This document shows, piece by piece, positions 19,346 through 27,388 of a stretch of 64,000 bases of DNA. Position numbers and translations under genes: made by a program. Position 1 is the stretch's first letter. Each line of letters begins with the position of its first letter. The stretch lies in assembly GCF_029854705.2 (NCBI RefSeq), contig NZ_CP139035.1, forward strand, positions 3,348,001-3,412,000, in the 5' to 3' direction. Under the pieces are notes generated by a model. It saw only the letters and a program-made list of their open reading frames with translations, had not been told where the DNA came from and ran no database searches. Source of the stretch: Akkermansia sp. N21116. GTDB lineage: Bacteria; Verrucomicrobiota; Verrucomicrobiia; Verrucomicrobiales; Akkermansiaceae.

Positions 19346-20605
19346 TTATTTCTGAATAGGGATAGAGTTGTACAACTGCTCCAGGGCCAATACCGTATAA
19401 GCGGTCACGAGGACGGGATCCGCCTCCCACCAACGGTTGTTGGTGTTCACCCAGGAACCATCCGGGTTCTGGATGCTTACAAGTTTGGTCGCCAGATTGT
19501 CGCGCCAGTCCACTTCATCTCCGCCTTTCAATTTCAGAAAGTCGATACCCGCTGCCGACAACGCCTTGGCCATCGACTGGTAATAGTAATAAAGCCCCTG
19601 AATACCGACTCCCGGGTTCTCATCCACGGAATAATTGTTGGACAGCCAATCCAGCGCCGCCTTAACGCGCGGATCGTCTTTTCCCATGTTGGCATAGATC
19701 AAAGATTGCATGCCGGCATACGTCATGCTGCCGTAGGCATGGGCATAATCTTCCGCCATGGCTTTTCCTCCGCCCATGCCGCCGCGGCCACCTCGTCCGC
19801 CTCTGCTTCCTCTGGCGGAGGCATCGGTTCCGGGTTTGCCGGAAGGAGCTGCCTGTTTTTGCGGAGCTTGCCGTTCCGATCCGGCAGGACGGTACATGAA
19901 TCCGCCTGCCTGGGAAGGATCGGAAGTCGTGTCTGGATCCTTCTGGCACCGGGAGACAAACTCGGCAGCAGCCTGCCAGTCCAATTCCGGTTGTTCACCG
20001 TACTTGCCGTCTTGGGCCAGTTTTTTGGAATAATAAACGGCTTCCAGAGCTAAAGACGTATTGGACAAGTCTGCGATGGGAGGAGCATCGGCTCCGCCAT
20101 AACCGATCCCTCCATGATAGGGACTATCCGGAGCAAAATGTTCCTGCTGGCGAATCAGGTAGGCCCGGGCTTTCAACAACGGCTTGTCATAGGCGTCATT
20201 ATCGGCGGCCAGAAGGGCCAGCATGCATACGGAGGTATTGTACGAGGCCAGTCCCCTGTTGAAAATACTGCCGTCTTCCTTCTGCGACTTCAGGAGGAAT
20301 TCATAACTCTTCTTCAGATACTCGGGCACGGGTTTCCCTTTCTGATCCGGAGCTCTCATGGCTGCAGTCACAGCCAGAGCCGTCAAAGCCGGATAGCTAG
20401 GATCTCCCCAGGTGCCGTCCTCTGCCTGGTGAGCTTTGAGGTAGGCATTGCCTTTGTCGATCGAGTGCAGGATTTCCTGGCGAATAGAGGCATACCGGGC
20501 TATAGCAGGATCCGCAGGCGAGGCAACGGATGTCTGGGCAACCGCCGGAAGGGCTTGAAGGCCTGTCAACAGGCAAAGAACCGGAATAAAACGATTTAGA
20601 ATCAT
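19346..20605 (-). CDS. Secreted prenyltransferase/squalene-oxidase-repeat protein
   Basis: The 419-residue protein has a signal peptide (about residues 1-23). It then has alpha/alpha-toroid repeats of the prenyltransferase/squalene-cyclase type, visible as KAHQAEDGTWGDPSYPALTA, KSQKEDGSIFNRGLASYNTS and IQNPDGSWVNTNNRWWE. A low-complexity loop rich in glycine and arginine (about residues 265-285) interrupts the toroid. No cyclase DxDD motif is visible, so enzymatic cyclase activity is not claimed. Periplasmic proteins of this fold are common in Verrucomicrobiota and Planctomycetota, with unknown roles. Its ATG overlaps the stop of the YdjY-domain gene by four bases, so the two are probably translated together. 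Confidence 0.75.
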   Translation of the reverse strand: MILNRFIPVLCLLTGLQALPAVAQTSVASPADPAIARYASIRQEILHSIDKGNAYLKAHQAEDGTWGDPSYPALTALAVTAAMRAPDQKGKPVPEYLKKSYEFLLKSQKEDGSIFNRGLASYNTSVCMLALLAADNDAYDKPLLKARAYLIRQQEHFAPDSPYHGGIGYGGADAPPIADLSNTSLALEAVYYSKKLAQDGKYGEQPELDWQAAAEFVSRCQKDPDTTSDPSQAGGFMYRPAGSERQAPQKQAAPSGKPGTDASARGSRGGRGGRGGMGGGKAMAEDYAHAYGSMTYAGMQSLIYANMGKDDPRVKAALDWLSNNYSVDENPGVGIQGLYYYYQSMAKALSAAGIDFLKLKGGDEVDWRDNLATKLVSIQNPDGSWVNTNNRWWEADPVLVTAYTVLALEQLYNSIPIQK

Positions 20606-21405
20606 GGTGCTGGTTGGATGTGTGGTTTTGAAGATTCCCGAACGGAACGGAACGGCTGAGTAATCACAATTTCGACAGGATCCCCCGGTTTCAACGGATG
20701 TTTGGAATGGACGATCCATCCCGCCTCGTTATCCCCTTCATTGTAATCGCCGATGTAATTGATCATGGACGAACGGTCGGCAAAAATCGCAATGGCGTTG
20801 CCGCACAAACTGCATTGATAGGCTCCACTGTAAAAAAAGGAATTGGTATAGAGCCACTTGTCCGCCGGAAAGGGTTGTTTGGTCCGGGCATTGATTACAA
20901 GATCCGACAGATCCGACTCCCGGTCAACCTTCCCATCCTTCCACTTCAGCTTCAACGACACATAGGCATCGGCAAAATCACGAGGTTCGGGAGGAGTAAA
21001 CGGCAGCCACTCAAGGTTTTCGTCCCGAACCGGGAAGAAATTTTCAAATGCCTTGAACCCTAGCATTTTCATTGCCAGACTCATGTGGAAAGGATCCGCA
21101 TCCGTCACCAGAAGAGATTCATGGAGTTTGCCGTTCGGCAAGCACAACACATACTCAATCAACCCTTCCTCCATATTGACAAGGGCAGGAACAATAACCT
21201 GTTTTCGGGCGGGATCGACGATGACTTTGCCAATTCCAATGCGACCTCCGTCCAGTTTTTCAAACGGAGGTACGCTTCTTCCGTCCGGGGATTTGAAATC
21301 GGCGAAGGCCGGGGCAGGTTCTTCCTGCTCGACATCGGCCCCTACCGGCAAGATTCCGGCGGCAAGAACGGCAAAAACGGACAGGATGGACGGTCGTACC
21401 TTCAT
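20602..21405 (-). CDS. Secreted YdjY-domain protein
   Basis: The 267-residue protein has a signal peptide (about residues 1-22). The body resembles the YdjY domain, with VNMEEGLIEYVLCLPNGKLHES and a later CSLCGNAIAIF segment. The function of YdjY is unknown. The ATG at 21405 was chosen because AAGGCG, a fair ribosome-binding site, sits just ahead of it and because it opens the signal peptide. The stop overlaps the start of the prenyltransferase-repeat gene (ATGA at 20602-20605), indicating a two-gene operon of exported proteins. The CxxC pair might bind a metal or form a disulfide. Confidence 0.7.
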   Translation of the reverse strand: MKVRPSILSVFAVLAAGILPVGADVEQEEPAPAFADFKSPDGRSVPPFEKLDGGRIGIGKVIVDPARKQVIVPALVNMEEGLIEYVLCLPNGKLHESLLVTDADPFHMSLAMKMLGFKAFENFFPVRDENLEWLPFTPPEPRDFADAYVSLKLKWKDGKVDRESDLSDLVINARTKQPFPADKWLYTNSFFYSGAYQCSLCGNAIAIFADRSSMINYIGDYNEGDNEAGWIVHSKHPLKPGDPVEIVITQPFRSVRESSKPHIQPAP

Positions 21406-21482
21406 TCGCCTTGATTCCATATGACAAAACAGGCGTCTTGTCCAAGGAAGAATGCGTACTCATCCTGCACGGGACCTCCGGA

Positions 21483-23195
21483 CTACGCCTGCGTCTCTTC
21501 CGGGATGATATCAAAAATCTGATGAGCCTTGCGAATAGCGGCGCCCCCTGTTTCCACTTCATCGTGAATGACGCTGGCAATTCCTTCGATTTTCAGGCGA
21601 GCCACCTCCGAGGGGAATTTAGCGCGCGCAATCACATGGATATCCGGATTCACACTCATCAACACCGGGTATGTCGAAAGCGCCGGTGCAATATCCGGAA
21701 ACGTAAAGGCTATCAGCCGGGCCTTGGCAACTCCCGCCAAATCCATGGTGACGGAATGCTGGATATCCCCAAGAATAGCCGTTACCCCTTGGTTGAGCAG
21801 CCTTTTGACCGTATCGGCGTTCAGATCGACGATAATGCAGGCAATGCCGTATTTTTCAAGATCGTGGTGCAGTCGCTGCCCAACCGGGCCATAACCGCAA
21901 ATGATCGCATGATCCTGAATCGTAGCAAGTTTACTGGTCAGCGTTTCCGTAGTCATTTTTCGTCGGGAACCACCGAAACCGGGCACCCGTGTCAGGACGG
22001 GTGCCAACCGGGAAGCTATTTTCATGAAAACGGGAGTCAAACCCATCGACACGGCGGCAATGGCAAAAAGGTTATTGGTAATCGCCGGGGCCACCGGTTC
22101 GATCCTGTTCATGAACGGAAGCAGAACCAGGGAGAATTCCCCCACATTCATCAGCGATGTAGAAGCCATGATCCCCATGCGCCCGGGAACATTCAACGCC
22201 CACGAAGCCACGAGGCAGGAAGCCAGCTTAATGACGAGCACGCTGACGGTAATCAGCGTCACAGTCCCCAAATGTTCCCACAACTCGTTCACATTGATCA
22301 ACAAACCGGCCGACACAAAGAAAATAGTCAGAAAAATGTCGCGGAACGGCAGGATCTCACTCAACACGCGGTGGCTATAATACGACCCACTCACCACCAA
22401 CCCGGCAATGAAGGCGCCGAGAGCCAGACTCAGCCCCAGCAAACTAGCCATCATGGCAATGCCGGAACAGATAGCCAGCACGGTCATCGTGAATAATTCG
22501 CGGCTTTTCGTCCGTGACACTGCCAGCATCAGACGGGGCAAAATGTATTTGCCAATCAACCATGCACCAATCAGGAACACGACTCCTTTGCCTGCGGCTA
22601 CACCCACATTTGCAAAGGTCCCCATCACGGTTTCCCCGGGTGCAAAAATCTGAGGCATCACCGCGACCAGCATTACGGCAAAAATATCCTGAAACAAGGC
22701 TATCCCCAAAGCCATGCGTGCCCCGGACGTGCCCGAAAGTCCGAATTCGTGGAACGACTTGAGGGAAACAGCTGTCGATGACAACCCGATTATTGCGCCG
22801 ATCACCAAGGCATCCGCCAAGGGAAGTTTCATGAGGAGATGCAACCCGAAGCCAAAAAACAGCATGCAGAGTCCCATCTGGATACTGCCGCCGATGAAAG
22901 CCGTCTTGCGCAAAAGTCGCAGCTGGTCCATCGAAAATTCGATTCCCAGTGCAAACATCAGCAGGATGATCCCTATCTCTGCTAACGAATTGATGCTCTC
23001 TTCCGCCCCGGGTATCCCGGACAAAATACCGCAATTCGCCAGAATAGCTCCGCACAGAAAATATCCCCCCATCATCGATTGGCGAAACCGCGCCAATAAC
23101 AGGGACAAGCCGACGACGGTCAAGAAAACCAACGTCAACAAAACAAAAAACGGAGGAATAAGATTCGGCGAAGAATGAGCGAGCAGGACAAGCAT
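21483..23195 (-). CDS. Monovalent cation:proton antiporter, KefB/CPA2 type with TrkA-N domain
   Basis: The 570-residue protein has about twelve membrane segments of the sodium/hydrogen-exchanger (CPA2) family: ALGIEFSMDQLR, GAIIGLSSTAVSLK, and ALGIALFQDIFAV with the conserved acidic residue. A cytoplasmic RCK/TrkA-N domain follows from about residue 425, with the nucleotide-binding loop CGYGPVGQRL. The family exchanges potassium or sodium for protons and often responds to NAD(H) or glutathione adducts through the C-terminal domain. Ion specificity cannot be read from sequence. It stands 33 bases downstream of the M29 peptidase gene and may share its transcript. Confidence 0.88.
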   Translation of the reverse strand: MLVLLAHSSPNLIPPFFVLLTLVFLTVVGLSLLLARFRQSMMGGYFLCGAILANCGILSGIPGAEESINSLAEIGIILLMFALGIEFSMDQLRLLRKTAFIGGSIQMGLCMLFFGFGLHLLMKLPLADALVIGAIIGLSSTAVSLKSFHEFGLSGTSGARMALGIALFQDIFAVMLVAVMPQIFAPGETVMGTFANVGVAAGKGVVFLIGAWLIGKYILPRLMLAVSRTKSRELFTMTVLAICSGIAMMASLLGLSLALGAFIAGLVVSGSYYSHRVLSEILPFRDIFLTIFFVSAGLLINVNELWEHLGTVTLITVSVLVIKLASCLVASWALNVPGRMGIMASTSLMNVGEFSLVLLPFMNRIEPVAPAITNNLFAIAAVSMGLTPVFMKIASRLAPVLTRVPGFGGSRRKMTTETLTSKLATIQDHAIICGYGPVGQRLHHDLEKYGIACIIVDLNADTVKRLLNQGVTAILGDIQHSVTMDLAGVAKARLIAFTFPDIAPALSTYPVLMSVNPDIHVIARAKFPSEVARLKIEGIASVIHDEVETGGAAIRKAHQIFDIIPEETQA

Positions 23196-23229
23196 GGACG
23201 GAATGGAGAGAGATAAGAGAGAAAGTAGT

Positions 23230-24339
23230 TTAATCCTGACTCGGATTCAACGGAGCCAATTCAGGATCCGTAAAGAAACCATTCTTGCGGATCAAGACGT
23301 CGTCGAAATAGATCTCTCCTCCACCGAATTCCTCCGTCTGGATACACACGAGATCCCAGTGTACCTGGGAACTATTGCCATTGTCAGCCACATGGTAGGC
23401 CTGTCCCGGAGTCAAGTGGAAAGAACCAGCGATCTTCTCGTCAAAAAGAATGTTGCACATGGCCTTGCGAATGCAGGGATTGACACCGAGTGCAAATTCC
23501 CCGAAATAACGGGCGCCCGGGTCAGAATCCAGAATCTTGTTGAGGGCAGCCGTCTTGGCTCCGGCATCGGCTTCGACAATACGACCGTCTTTGATACGGA
23601 AACGGATGGAATCAAAGGGAATCCCCTGAAACACTGTCGGCGTATTGTATTGAATCACACCGTTGACACTCGTACGCACCGGAGCGGTAAACACCTCGCC
23701 GTCAGGCAGATTGCATTCCCCGGCACACGGCAAAGCCGGAATATCCTTGATAGAAAACGCCAGTTCGGTTCCCGGCCCTGTAATGCGCACCCGATCCGTC
23801 CGCCGCATCATCTCCGCCAGCTTTTCCATCGCAGGAGAAAGCGCCCGATAGTCCAAAAGACAGGTACGGAAATAAAAATCCTCAAATTCGCCAGTGCTCA
23901 TACCGGCCTGCTGAGCCATGCCTTCCGTCGGCCAGCGCAAGACGCACCAACGCGTATGCTGGACACGCCGTTGCATCACAGGGCGCAGATGTTTCATTGC
24001 CGTTGCCATGGCATCGGCCGGGACGGAAGAAAGTTCAAAAGCGTTCATGTCGCCCCGCAGCGAAATGTAAGCATCCATATCCTGCATTTCCGCCATCAGA
24101 TGGCGGGCAATGGCTTCGTACTGATCATCCGTAGCCCCGGCCATCATTTCACGGTTCAAGCGCGGCCTGTTGACGCGGAGGAAAGGGAGTGCTCCCGCCT
24201 TGCGGACTGCTTGGATCAAAGCGATCCCGGCTTCATCAGGAACAAGGGCCAGCTCAATCAACACCTTCTCTCCCTGACCGATATGGAGGGAATAGTTCAC
24301 AATCTGGGCGGCTAATGCCTCATAACGTTCGTCATTCAT
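23230..24339 (-). CDS. Aminopeptidase, family M29
   Basis: M29 aminopeptidases (AmpS/PepS/aminopeptidase T) are cytoplasmic two-metal enzymes that trim N-terminal residues from peptides. The 369-residue product starts MNDERYEALAAQIVNYSL, matching the family's usual opening, which is why 24339 was chosen over in-frame starts at 24354 and 24405. Metal-ligand regions are visible in PCAGECNLPDGEVFTAPV, YFGEFALGVNP and HWDLV. The length is slightly below the usual 400-410 residues. It is divergent from purN across 83 bases. Confidence 0.87.
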   Translation of the reverse strand: MNDERYEALAAQIVNYSLHIGQGEKVLIELALVPDEAGIALIQAVRKAGALPFLRVNRPRLNREMMAGATDDQYEAIARHLMAEMQDMDAYISLRGDMNAFELSSVPADAMATAMKHLRPVMQRRVQHTRWCVLRWPTEGMAQQAGMSTGEFEDFYFRTCLLDYRALSPAMEKLAEMMRRTDRVRITGPGTELAFSIKDIPALPCAGECNLPDGEVFTAPVRTSVNGVIQYNTPTVFQGIPFDSIRFRIKDGRIVEADAGAKTAALNKILDSDPGARYFGEFALGVNPCIRKAMCNILFDEKIAGSFHLTPGQAYHVADNGNSSQVHWDLVCIQTEEFGGGEIYFDDVLIRKNGFFTDPELAPLNPSQD

Positions 24340-24422
24340 GCAGACATTAGGCATACGGAAGTTCAAAATTGTCAAGCCGCAGACTTGCCACAGGAAATAA
24401 TACATGGTTCAAACACTCAAGT

Positions 24423-25025
24423 ATGAATGACGCACTGCCTCGATTGGGAATCCTGGGCTCCGGCTCCGGTTCAAACTGTCAATCCATCATGGACGCCATT
24501 GACGCCGGAACATTGAAGGCGGAAGTCGCCATCGTCCTCTCCGACAACCCGGACGCCTATATTCTGGAGAGAGCCCGACAAAGAGGCATCCCCGCCCAGG
24601 TTATCGATTGCCGCGGATTCAAAAGCAAATTCCCGGAGGAATCCCAGAAGGAAGTAGCCGATGCGCTTCTCGCCCATGGAGTCGACCTCGTCTGCCTGGC
24701 CGGTTTTATGCGCCTTGTGCGCCATCCCTTGCTGGATGCTTTCCCGGCACGCATCATCAACATCCATCCCGCTCTGCTGCCCGCTTTTCCGGGGCTGGAA
24801 GCCTGGGCGCAAGCCGTCCGGGCCGGAGCCACCGAAAGCGGATGCACCGTACATTACGTAGACGACGGCATGGATACCGGCCCCATTCTCGGACAGGCCA
24901 GGGTACCCGTTCTCCCCGATGACACACCGGAATCCCTCCATGCCAGAATACAAATTGAGGAACATAAACTATATCCCGCAATGATTGTCAAGGCATTGGA
25001 AAACATCCGCCCGATACCTGCATGA
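24423..25025 (+). CDS. purN: Phosphoribosylglycinamide formyltransferase
   Basis: PurN transfers a formyl group from 10-formyltetrahydrofolate to GAR in de novo purine synthesis. The 200-residue protein has the N-terminal substrate loop LGSGSGSNCQSI, and the catalytic-site motif INIHPALLPAFPG contains the family's Asn and His. The later DDGMDTGPIL segment supplies the catalytic aspartate. The length is normal (212 in E. coli). The start at 24423 was chosen because the upstream in-frame extension lacks homology. Confidence 0.95.
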   Translation: MNDALPRLGILGSGSGSNCQSIMDAIDAGTLKAEVAIVLSDNPDAYILERARQRGIPAQVIDCRGFKSKFPEESQKEVADALLAHGVDLVCLAGFMRLVRHPLLDAFPARIINIHPALLPAFPGLEAWAQAVRAGATESGCTVHYVDDGMDTGPILGQARVPVLPDDTPESLHARIQIEEHKLYPAMIVKALENIRPIPA

Positions 25026-25110
25026 CATCGATTGCGTTCTCCGGGCTTGCCCTTTGAACGATTTTAGTGCCATTCTACTCCAACTCCATATTCCGAAAGA
25101 ATAGAAGACA

Positions 25111-25953
25111 ATGAAAAAGAAAACCTCCATCTCGCTGATGCTCGCAGCAGCAGCCATGACTGCCGGACTCTCCACCGCACAGGATACGCCGACAGACACT
25201 CCTCCAACTCAGGAACAACTCAAAGAAGAAGCAGCCAAACCCGTGGATCCCGCCCAACTTAAAAAAGATATCAGTTATTTCCTCGGTTTCCAGAACGGGC
25301 GCCAAATGTCTTCCATCCCCACCCTCAAGATCGAAGACCTCGACATGGATATCTTCATGAAGGCTCTCGCCGAAGGGATGAAGGGTGATCCATGCCCCGT
25401 CCCCGAAGCTCAGCTTGAAAATTCGCTCAAGCAATTCCAGACCGTTATCGATGAACGCCTTGCCGCACTGGCCAAGACCAATCTTGAAGCCAGCAAGAAG
25501 TTCATGGAAGAAAACGGCAAGAAAGAAGGCATCGTCACCACGGATAGCGGCCTCCAGTACAAAGTCATCGAAAAAGGCGGTGACAAGAAATATGACGAAA
25601 AGGAATACAAGGAACCCCTTTTCACCGTGAAATACAAGGGAACGACTCCTGAAGGCGTCGTCTTTGACGACAGCGGCGACAAGGCAGTCGACTTTCCGCT
25701 ACAACTTATCCCCGGTTTCACGGAAGCTCTCAAGGCTATGCCAATCGGCGCCAAGTGGCAGATTTTCATCCCTGCGGAACTCGCCTATGGCGAACAGTCT
25801 CCCAGCCCGAAGATCCAGCCCAATCAGGCTTTGATTTTTTACGTAGAACTCCAAGGTATCAAGGAAGCTCCGAAGACATCGAACTCCCCGATGTCCCTGA
25901 CGCCCGAACAGCTCCAGCAGCTCATGCAGCAGCAGCAAGGCGGACAGAAATAA
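25111..25953 (+). CDS. Periplasmic FKBP-type peptidyl-prolyl isomerase (Mip/FkpA-like)
   Basis: The 280-residue protein has a signal peptide (about residues 1-23). A helical N-terminal dimerisation region follows (FKBP_N; ISYFLGFQNGRQM), with a long helix to about residue 140. The FKBP catalytic domain comes next: GLQYKVIEKG, VKYKGTTPEGVVFDDSGD, LIPGFTEALKAMPIGAKWQIFIPAELAYGE. A glutamine-rich tail of about 15 residues ends the protein. Such proteins speed proline isomerisation and chaperone outer-membrane proteins. A strong terminator follows. Confidence 0.92.
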   Translation: MKKKTSISLMLAAAAMTAGLSTAQDTPTDTPPTQEQLKEEAAKPVDPAQLKKDISYFLGFQNGRQMSSIPTLKIEDLDMDIFMKALAEGMKGDPCPVPEAQLENSLKQFQTVIDERLAALAKTNLEASKKFMEENGKKEGIVTTDSGLQYKVIEKGGDKKYDEKEYKEPLFTVKYKGTTPEGVVFDDSGDKAVDFPLQLIPGFTEALKAMPIGAKWQIFIPAELAYGEQSPSPKIQPNQALIFYVELQGIKEAPKTSNSPMSLTPEQLQQLMQQQQGGQK

Positions 25954-25984
25954 GGATTGTCCCCCCGATTATCTATTTTACGCA

Positions 25985-26020
25985 ACGCGTCCCGGTTTTA
26001 TCCCCGGGGCGCGTTTTTTT
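25985..26020 (+). terminator. Rho-independent terminator after the FKBP gene
   Basis: An 11-base stem (25985-25995 with 26004-26014, one G-T wobble) and an eight-base loop are followed by seven T residues. It begins 31 bases past the stop codon and separates the FKBP gene from galK. Confidence 0.9.
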
Positions 26021-26114
26021 CGGTAATCATTTGCCGATTTGAACTTCCTTCCAGATCGAAAAGTGACTTTATTCTTGAGGTGCCGGTCAATTTCAGGCAG
26101 AGAGTAGTGTTACT

Positions 26115-27359
26115 ATGGATTTGGTGAAACGCGAAATCACGGCAGAAACAATCACACCGTACTTTGAAGAATATTTCGGCCACAAGCCGACGCACATCGC
26201 GGCGGCTCCCGGCCGAGTCAACCTTATTGGCGAACATACCGACTACAACAATGGTTTCGTCATGCCCATGGCCTTGGAAAATCACACCGTTGTGGCTGTT
26301 GCCCCGTCTCCTACCGGGAACCACAGGTTTTGCGGCTCCCTCGGGGACCAAATCTATGAAATTCCCGTGCAGGACGCCCTGTCTATCGGCGAACCCTTCT
26401 GGTCCAACTACGTGAGAGGAGTACTCGCCCTCCTAGACCGCCGCGGCATTAAAATCGGCCCTGTAGACATGCTGATCGACAGCAATGTCCCCCGCGGAGG
26501 GGGGCTTTCCTCCAGCGCCGCCCTTGAAGTTTCCGTCTGCACGGCCCTGGCTGCTTTCGCTGGAGTTGAAATCGACCCGAAGGAAGTGGCCCTGATCGGT
26601 CAATCCGTCGAACACGAATTCGTCAACGTCCCCTGCGGTATCATGGATCAGTTCATTTCCGCCAACGGTCGTAAAGGTCATGCTCTCAAGCTCGATTGCG
26701 CCTCGTTGAACTATGAGTTGATCCCCATGGACGACCCCGCAGTGTCCGTCCTCGTCTTCGACAGCGCCGTCAAACATTCCTTGGCCGACGGAGCTTACGG
26801 ACAGCGCCGCAAGCAGTGCGAAGAAGCTTCCGCCATCATGGGCGTCCCTTCCCTGCGTGAAGCCACCCTCGACATGCTTGAAGAATCCAAGGACAAACTG
26901 GGCGACGTCCGCTACCGCCGCGCCCGCCACGTCATCGGGGAAAACGTCCGCGTCGCCAGCTTCGCCCAAGCTCTTGCCGACAAGAACTGGGAGAAAGCCG
27001 GCTCCGCCATGCGCAGCAGCCATGCCTCCCTGCGCGACGATTACGAGGTGTCCTGCGCCGAAGTCGATACACTCGTTTCACTCTGCGACCGCATTCCTTC
27101 CGCTTCATCCGTGTACGGTTCCCGCATGACGGGAGGCGGATTCGGGGGATGCATCGTCGCCCTCGTCAAAACCGAAGATGTAGACAAAGTAGCACAGGAA
27201 CTCCTCCAGGCCTACCGCCAGGAAACCGGTATTGACACGACTTACCTGATTACACGACCCGGCGATGGCGCACGGGTTCTCTTTAAACACACTCCGGAGA
27301 AGCATTCTCTGCGGCAATCGGAGCATGGTAATGATACCCAGATACTTTCCAGAGATTAG
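26115..27359 (+). CDS. galK: Galactokinase
   Basis: GalK phosphorylates galactose to galactose-1-phosphate for the Leloir pathway. The 414-residue protein has the galactokinase signature GRVNLIGEHTDYNNG near residue 33, the ATP loop PRGGGLSSSAALE near 125 (GHMP kinase motif 2), CGIMDQF, which contains the catalytic aspartate, and the GHMP motif 3 MTGGGFGGC near the C-terminus. It lies 29 bases before a sodium/solute symporter gene on the same strand. That spacing suggests galactose uptake and phosphorylation are expressed together. Confidence 0.97.
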   Translation: MDLVKREITAETITPYFEEYFGHKPTHIAAAPGRVNLIGEHTDYNNGFVMPMALENHTVVAVAPSPTGNHRFCGSLGDQIYEIPVQDALSIGEPFWSNYVRGVLALLDRRGIKIGPVDMLIDSNVPRGGGLSSSAALEVSVCTALAAFAGVEIDPKEVALIGQSVEHEFVNVPCGIMDQFISANGRKGHALKLDCASLNYELIPMDDPAVSVLVFDSAVKHSLADGAYGQRRKQCEEASAIMGVPSLREATLDMLEESKDKLGDVRYRRARHVIGENVRVASFAQALADKNWEKAGSAMRSSHASLRDDYEVSCAEVDTLVSLCDRIPSASSVYGSRMTGGGFGGCIVALVKTEDVDKVAQELLQAYRQETGIDTTYLITRPGDGARVLFKHTPEKHSLRQSEHGNDTQILSRD

Positions 27360-27388
27360 TCAATTTTCTCTCTCCACCACCTGATATT

